From CAYNJF01 sp964397555 (GTDB lineage: Bacteria; Pseudomonadota; Gammaproteobacteria; Berkiellales; Berkiellaceae): 64,000 bases of DNA. The notes beneath the pieces were generated by a model that was not told the DNA's origin, made no database searches, and saw nothing but the letters and a program-made list of their open reading frames with translations. Position numbers and translations under genes: made by a program. Numbering within the stretch: the stretch's first letter is position 1; each line of letters opens with the position of its first letter. Positions 61,301 through 64,000 of the stretch are shown in pieces. The stretch covers positions 62,001-126,000 of the forward strand of contig CAYNJF010000001.1 in the NCBI GenBank assembly GCA_964397555.1, given 5' to 3'.

Positions 61301-61984
61301 AAACAGCTCAACCAACTGATGGTTAAAACCTTGAACATACAAATCACCGTTCATGGTGCGCCAGTCCAGATCATCGAACTCAAAGTTTAAACTTAAATCA
61401 CCACTAGAAAAGCTATCCGTGGTCATTTTTGCATCAAGGACACGTTTAGGGCCCGGCTGATACAGAGCGATGTCTCGAAGATAAATATCTGAAGTCTCAC
61501 CCTGATGCGTTAAGCGTACCGAGACTTCATCCAGATACAATTGTTCAATCAGTACCGGTAACTCATGGCGAGCATCCAGGGGAATCGTCAGCCCAGCTAA
61601 ATTCACCGTTTGCTGGGCAAGCTCAACGTCGAGCTGCCCGTTGTGGATCCGAATGTAATCGAAAGTCCACTTGCGCGCTAGAAGGCTTTTAAAAAAATTA
61701 GGGGTGATGAACGCTTGTTTGGCGGAAATGCCATACGAGTGCTCATCGGTGGTCATAAAATCCTGCAACAGAAATTGGATTTGCCCTTGTTGATAGAACA
61801 CATGAACCGAACCGACTTCAATCTGCTGATAATACGCCGAAATAACCCGCTCAATGACTTTATCAGAAAGCGTGATGGGTAATAAAAAGGGAATGGTCAG
61901 TTTGAACATCCCTATCCCAATCACGCCATACCCAAGCAATTTCGTGCACGATTTCACCGTGGTCGTCAACGCTTGCTTAATCAC
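58316..61984 (-). CDS. yhdP: YhdP, AsmA-like inter-membrane lipid transport protein
   Basis: 1222 residues. One N-terminal helix (about 16-38), then a very long beta-rich periplasmic region. The C-terminal AsmA/DUF3971-type part includes VSPGIGRILSLLNVDTIRRRLRLDFSDL and ITGSLPLAAAIAAGNPAVGAAVWLMDKIVGKKI, both typical of YhdP. It is thought to move phospholipid to the outer membrane together with TamB and YdbH. Overlaps rng by 4 nt. Confidence 0.93.
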   Translation of the reverse strand: MIKQALTTTVKSCTKLLGYGVIGIGMFKLTIPFLLPITLSDKVIERVISAYYQQIEVGSVHVFYQQGQIQFLLQDFMTTDEHSYGISAKQAFITPNFFKSLLARKWTFDYIRIHNGQLDVELAQQTVNLAGLTIPLDARHELPVLIEQLYLDEVSVRLTHQGETSDIYLRDIALYQPGPKRVLDAKMTTDSFSSGDLSLNFEFDDLDWRTMNGDLYVQGFNHQLVELFKFIQWPGSSVCGQSDFKLWAKIRKGQVDQAVLDLEGRDIDFTKPDITYQVDGLSGRLVYRQQAGEHQWLGQGLKVTTGNATNITDFKMTTNDWQHFDLKGSNFDISLVHFIVHDLPRVKRVFESFNMMPEGLIPYLHITFDDVVTPSSVLLNATGLNFTQGNLWVNGLGGQLHYDQGQVKINLSGDEVFVHQKAGYENGVSLGQYDINALYKLEEQTIKIDGVTQMASGLVDASAWVLVQPEPLVQFELNSRALSVSDVKSILPDKKIHPPLMEWLSHSLKKGQMKDIHLSYEGELHTAFARENPNPFALVATFEQTQLDYSPLWPEFESLEAQLSLVNHQMHLKGHGRLNGVDVHQVHAQMPDIHAKPAHLLIDTTLGSDLKTGWEALNHAHVLNPALYESLALEGQLDLDLAIDVPIGAPNQTVIFEGEAKVANSRAIHRDRKCSLDAIQGVVNFNQDGIKSQMLDTELYTNPMQGNFEVELGAYPRFQLALQGNLDTTTLSPLDLFSGHAPTHVNVTWPNQAHGFDVDVQAVLNQTNIYMPAPLEKSRGEPMHLEAKAQLNEQVTLSLEAGPLSGLLTLDYDNLVQPKSMHLSLGDDKPPMETDYWLIDGRVNALNMDEWLQFFKTMPTGQGKAQNTLVNLAIDDLSMGALSAKEVTMQSQYHAHKESWGLTIDSDLIKGRAQLPLDESKEWNIQLDKLVIPEGVESDGPIDLHRRPYQIRVGRFESDKVQLQDLEVHLVPRERGFMVHRLSFDSPQSSLDATGFWMNQSHPNVVNLAGTLVTTDVSDVLSMMKTKGSITGGQGFLNFNIAYQGDLFKPELSSIRGHAELELEDGNIQGVSPGIGRILSLLNVDTIRRRLRLDFSDLTKSGLTFDSMYGKFNVSRGKVSTDNLTLVSTTADIEFMGELDLVSKDMDASMTVMPNITGSLPLAAAIAAGNPAVGAAVWLMDKIVGKKIQRLTRFNYVVSGDISAPNIQEVTQTSSSRDISRR

Positions 61985-63453
61985 ATCAACACCACATCAA
62001 ATTGCTCTTGCGTGTAGAGAGTTTCCACCTGGAACTTAATGGAGCTTTTGACAAAATCGGTTAACTCGGCAACCGAAGAGGACTCCTCGTCCAACATGCG
62101 ATCAACCACTTCTTGGGAAGCCAAAATTAAAAAGCTCTTTGAGTCATAGGCTTTTGAGGCTCGTATGACTTCACGGAAAATTTCATTGCAAACTGTTTCA
62201 CAGGTCTTTAAGGTCCCACGCCCATGGCATACCAAGCAAGGTTCGCACAAGACACGCTCAAGGCTTTCTTGAGTACGCTTGCGTGTCATCTCTACCAGCC
62301 CCAGCGAGGACACTTCTGAAATCTTATTCTTAGCGTGATCTTTGGCCAAAGCCTTTTCTAAGGTGCGAAGCACCAGACGCTTATGCTCCTCATCGATCAT
62401 GTCAATGAAATCGATGATGATGATCCCGCCAAGATTACGAAGACGAAGTTGTCTTGCGATGGCACTGGCCGCTTCAAGGTTGGTTTTAAAAATGGTTTCT
62501 TCAAGGTTGCGATGCCCAACAAATGCGCCGGTGTTCACATCAATGGTGGTCATCGCCTCGGTTTGATCAAAGACCAAATGACCGCCTGATTTCAATGAGA
62601 CTTTGCGCTGCAATGCTTTTTGGATCTCATCTTCGACGTTGTACAAATCGAAAATGGGCCGATCATTGCGATAGAGCTCAATATGGGCCTCAATGTTCGG
62701 AATAAACTCATCGGAAAACTCTACGGCTTTTTGATGCGCCGAAGATGAATCAATGCGAATGCGTTCCGTGGTATGGGACACCAAGTCGCGCAATGAGCGT
62801 AAAAATAAGGGTAAATCTTCGTGAACCACATCGCCAGGCTTCGCCAGCAACAGCTTTTTCTCAATGTTGTCCCAATAGCGACGTAAATATTCTTGATTGG
62901 CTTTAAGCTCAGATAAATCAACCCCTTCACTGGCGGTACGAACGATAAAGCCACCAGGCTTATCCCCCAAGGTGGTCATCACAGCCTCTCGAAGACGCTC
63001 TCGTTCCTCTTCATCTTCGATGCGTTGAGACACCCCAACGTTTGCCAGCTCAGGCATAAACACCAAAAACCGGGACGCCAAGGACAATCGGGTGGTTAAT
63101 CGCGCGCCTTTGGAGCCAAGAGGATCTTTGGTCACCTGAACCGCTAACCGTTGTCCTTCAGACAAAAGTTCGCTAATGCAACTCGCTTGACCCGAAGCCG
63201 GTACATCCACCCCGTCCTCGTGCTCAAAGCTTATCATGTCCGATAAATGCAAAAATGCGGCACGCTCAAGACCAATTTCAATGAAGGCAGCTTGCATACC
63301 CGGCAACACACGGACCACTTTGCCTACGTAGATGTTGCCAACTAAGCCACGCTTTGAAACCCGCTCGATGTAAATCTCTTGCACCACACCATTTTCAACC
63401 ACGGCGACACGGGTCTCTCTTGGTGTTAAGTTCATCAAAATTTCTTCAGACAC
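61981..63453 (-). CDS. rng: RNase G
   Basis: 490 residues from a GTG start with AAGGGAAG upstream. The S1-like domain contains RGLVGNIYVGKVVRVLPGMQAAFIEIGLERAAFLH. DNase-I-like catalytic core: MTTIDVNTGAF with Asp and the following GGIIIIDFIDM. The zinc link CEPCLVCHGRG supports dimer formation. Matures the 16S rRNA 5' end. In many relatives it follows mreBCD-maf, which are not in this window. Confidence 0.95.
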   Translation of the reverse strand: MSEEILMNLTPRETRVAVVENGVVQEIYIERVSKRGLVGNIYVGKVVRVLPGMQAAFIEIGLERAAFLHLSDMISFEHEDGVDVPASGQASCISELLSEGQRLAVQVTKDPLGSKGARLTTRLSLASRFLVFMPELANVGVSQRIEDEEERERLREAVMTTLGDKPGGFIVRTASEGVDLSELKANQEYLRRYWDNIEKKLLLAKPGDVVHEDLPLFLRSLRDLVSHTTERIRIDSSSAHQKAVEFSDEFIPNIEAHIELYRNDRPIFDLYNVEDEIQKALQRKVSLKSGGHLVFDQTEAMTTIDVNTGAFVGHRNLEETIFKTNLEAASAIARQLRLRNLGGIIIIDFIDMIDEEHKRLVLRTLEKALAKDHAKNKISEVSSLGLVEMTRKRTQESLERVLCEPCLVCHGRGTLKTCETVCNEIFREVIRASKAYDSKSFLILASQEVVDRMLDEESSSVAELTDFVKSSIKFQVETLYTQEQFDVVLM

Positions 63454-63601
63454 GGACTTCCCTTAATCATGGCAGCTAACAAAATAAAGCGCCTTGGTCA
63501 TTGTTCATTTAAACCCCAATATAGTACCACATCGGATCTTTGAGAGCGGCCACAATTGGCGATACCCCACTATTAAATACCCCCTGATTGAACCCCTCGC
63601 T

Positions 63602-63629
63602 TTGGCAAGCTAGGCCGCTATGGTAAAGT
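63602..63629 (+). promoter_or_regulatory. Sigma-70 promoter of gatC
   Basis: TTGGCA (63602-63607), 16-bp spacer and TAAAGT (63624-63629), about 45 nt from the expected transcript start to the gatC ATG. Confidence 0.6.
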
Positions 63630-63680
63630 GACTAAATTCATTCAATCATTTAGTAATCTATTTAACCAAAAGGCATCCCC

Positions 63681-63977
63681 ATGGCATTTGATGACAACAC
63701 CGTGAAGCGAGTGGCGCACCTTGCGCGACTTGAGATTTCAGAGGATGAATTACCTGGCTTTCATGAGCAGCTGACCAAAGTTTTGACCATGGTAGAGCAG
63801 GTCAATGAAGTCAATACGGATGGGATTAAACCCATGGCCCACCCCTTGGATGCCAATCAACGGTTGCGTGATGATGAAGTGACTCATGTTGATCAATCCG
63901 AATCCTTTTTGGCCATTGCACCGGTCAGTGAGGATGGGTTGTACCTCGTCCCTGCTGTCATCGAAGACAAATCGTAG
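63681..63977 (+). CDS. gatC: GatC, Asp/Glu-tRNA amidotransferase subunit C
   Basis: 98 residues with the family pattern VKRVAHLARLEISEDELPGFHEQLTKVLTMVEQVNEVNTDGIKPMAHPLD and DEV. Stabilises GatA in the GatCAB complex that makes Gln-tRNA(Gln) and/or Asn-tRNA(Asn) by transamidation. First gene of gatCAB. Confidence 0.96.
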   Translation: MAFDDNTVKRVAHLARLEISEDELPGFHEQLTKVLTMVEQVNEVNTDGIKPMAHPLDANQRLRDDEVTHVDQSESFLAIAPVSEDGLYLVPAVIEDKS

Positions 63978-63985
63978 GGGCTGAT

Positions 63986-64000
63986 ATGTTTGAAAAAACC
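63986..64000 (+). CDS. gatA: GatA, amidotransferase subunit A (first five codons)
   Basis: ATG TTT GAA AAA ACC after AGGGG at 6-nt spacing, 8 nt past the gatC stop. Too short to recognise by sequence; called from the standard gatC-gatA order. It runs off the right edge. Confidence 0.6.

Overview
The window looks like the chromosome of a gammaproteobacterium, most likely from or near the Legionellales/Coxiellaceae. That placement is inferred from gene content, not from a marker-tree comparison. Supporting signs are the dcw start (mraZ-rsmH-ftsL-ftsI-murE), the mla and lpt envelope operons, rpoN-hpf-ptsN-rapZ, a very short HprK, a cytochrome bc1 operon joined to sspA-sspB, and several orphan proteins without recognisable families. 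Base composition is moderate and codon use looks even across the housekeeping genes. No rRNA, tRNA, insertion sequence, prophage or CRISPR array was seen; the only stable RNA gene found is rnpB.

Layout. 1-3590: start of the division and cell-wall (dcw) cluster on the minus strand, with a good promoter and MraZ operator repeats. 3789-4159: RNase P RNA and its promoter. 4200-13734: an MFS transporter, then the rsmI-lpoA-...-diaA-dolP neighbourhood, interrupted by msrA, a SGNH hydrolase and orphan genes, and ending in a GlcD-like oxidase. 13723-18680: an accessory-looking block of small secreted or membrane proteins and a large Ala/Glu/Lys/Arg repeat protein that contains a 100-N assembly gap. 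18704-22385: sspB, sspA and petC-petB-petA. 22539-26803: LytM-type peptidase, SpmAB-like membrane protein, riboflavin synthase and a methyltransferase carrying a Sec signal. 26825-30052: two small genes with double-glycine leader peptides of the bacteriocin type, on either side of rpsI-rplM, a thioredoxin-like ferredoxin and glcF; the first lies behind a perfect FNR box. 30118-32711: Fur-type-regulated feoAB. 32736-36739: zapE, hydrolase, Nif3, murA, ibaG. 36803-41685: mlaFEDCB plus an inserted membrane protein. 41702-50611: Ca2+/Na+ antiporter, kdsD, lptCAB, rpoN, hpf and a nitrogen-type PTS set (ptsN, hprK, rapZ, EIIA-Man, HPr), then a racemase. 50597-54730: EAL regulator, Sel1 protein and two small orphan genes. 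54727-63453: pmbA, tldD, nitrilase, yhdP and rng in one minus-strand run. 63602-64000: start of gatCA.

Most of the window is envelope biology: peptidoglycan precursors and septal synthesis (MurA, MurE, FtsI, FtsL, LpoA), LPS export and Kdo supply (KdsD, LptA/B/C), phospholipid asymmetry (MlaB-F), outer-membrane quality control (DolP, YhdP) and peptidoglycan cleavage (M23). A second theme is redox and iron: bc1 complex, GlcD/GlcF-type oxidase parts, FeoAB, ferredoxin and an FNR site.

The best candidates for something undescribed are the two double-glycine-leader peptides, with matching 15-residue leaders and no exporter gene nearby. Next are the acidic insertion in ribosomal protein S9, the 8-residue-repeat protein (whose assembly gap is flanked by an exact 55-bp duplicate), the exported methyltransferase, and a stand-alone 68-residue J-domain-like protein whose start codon sits in a 9-bp hairpin.
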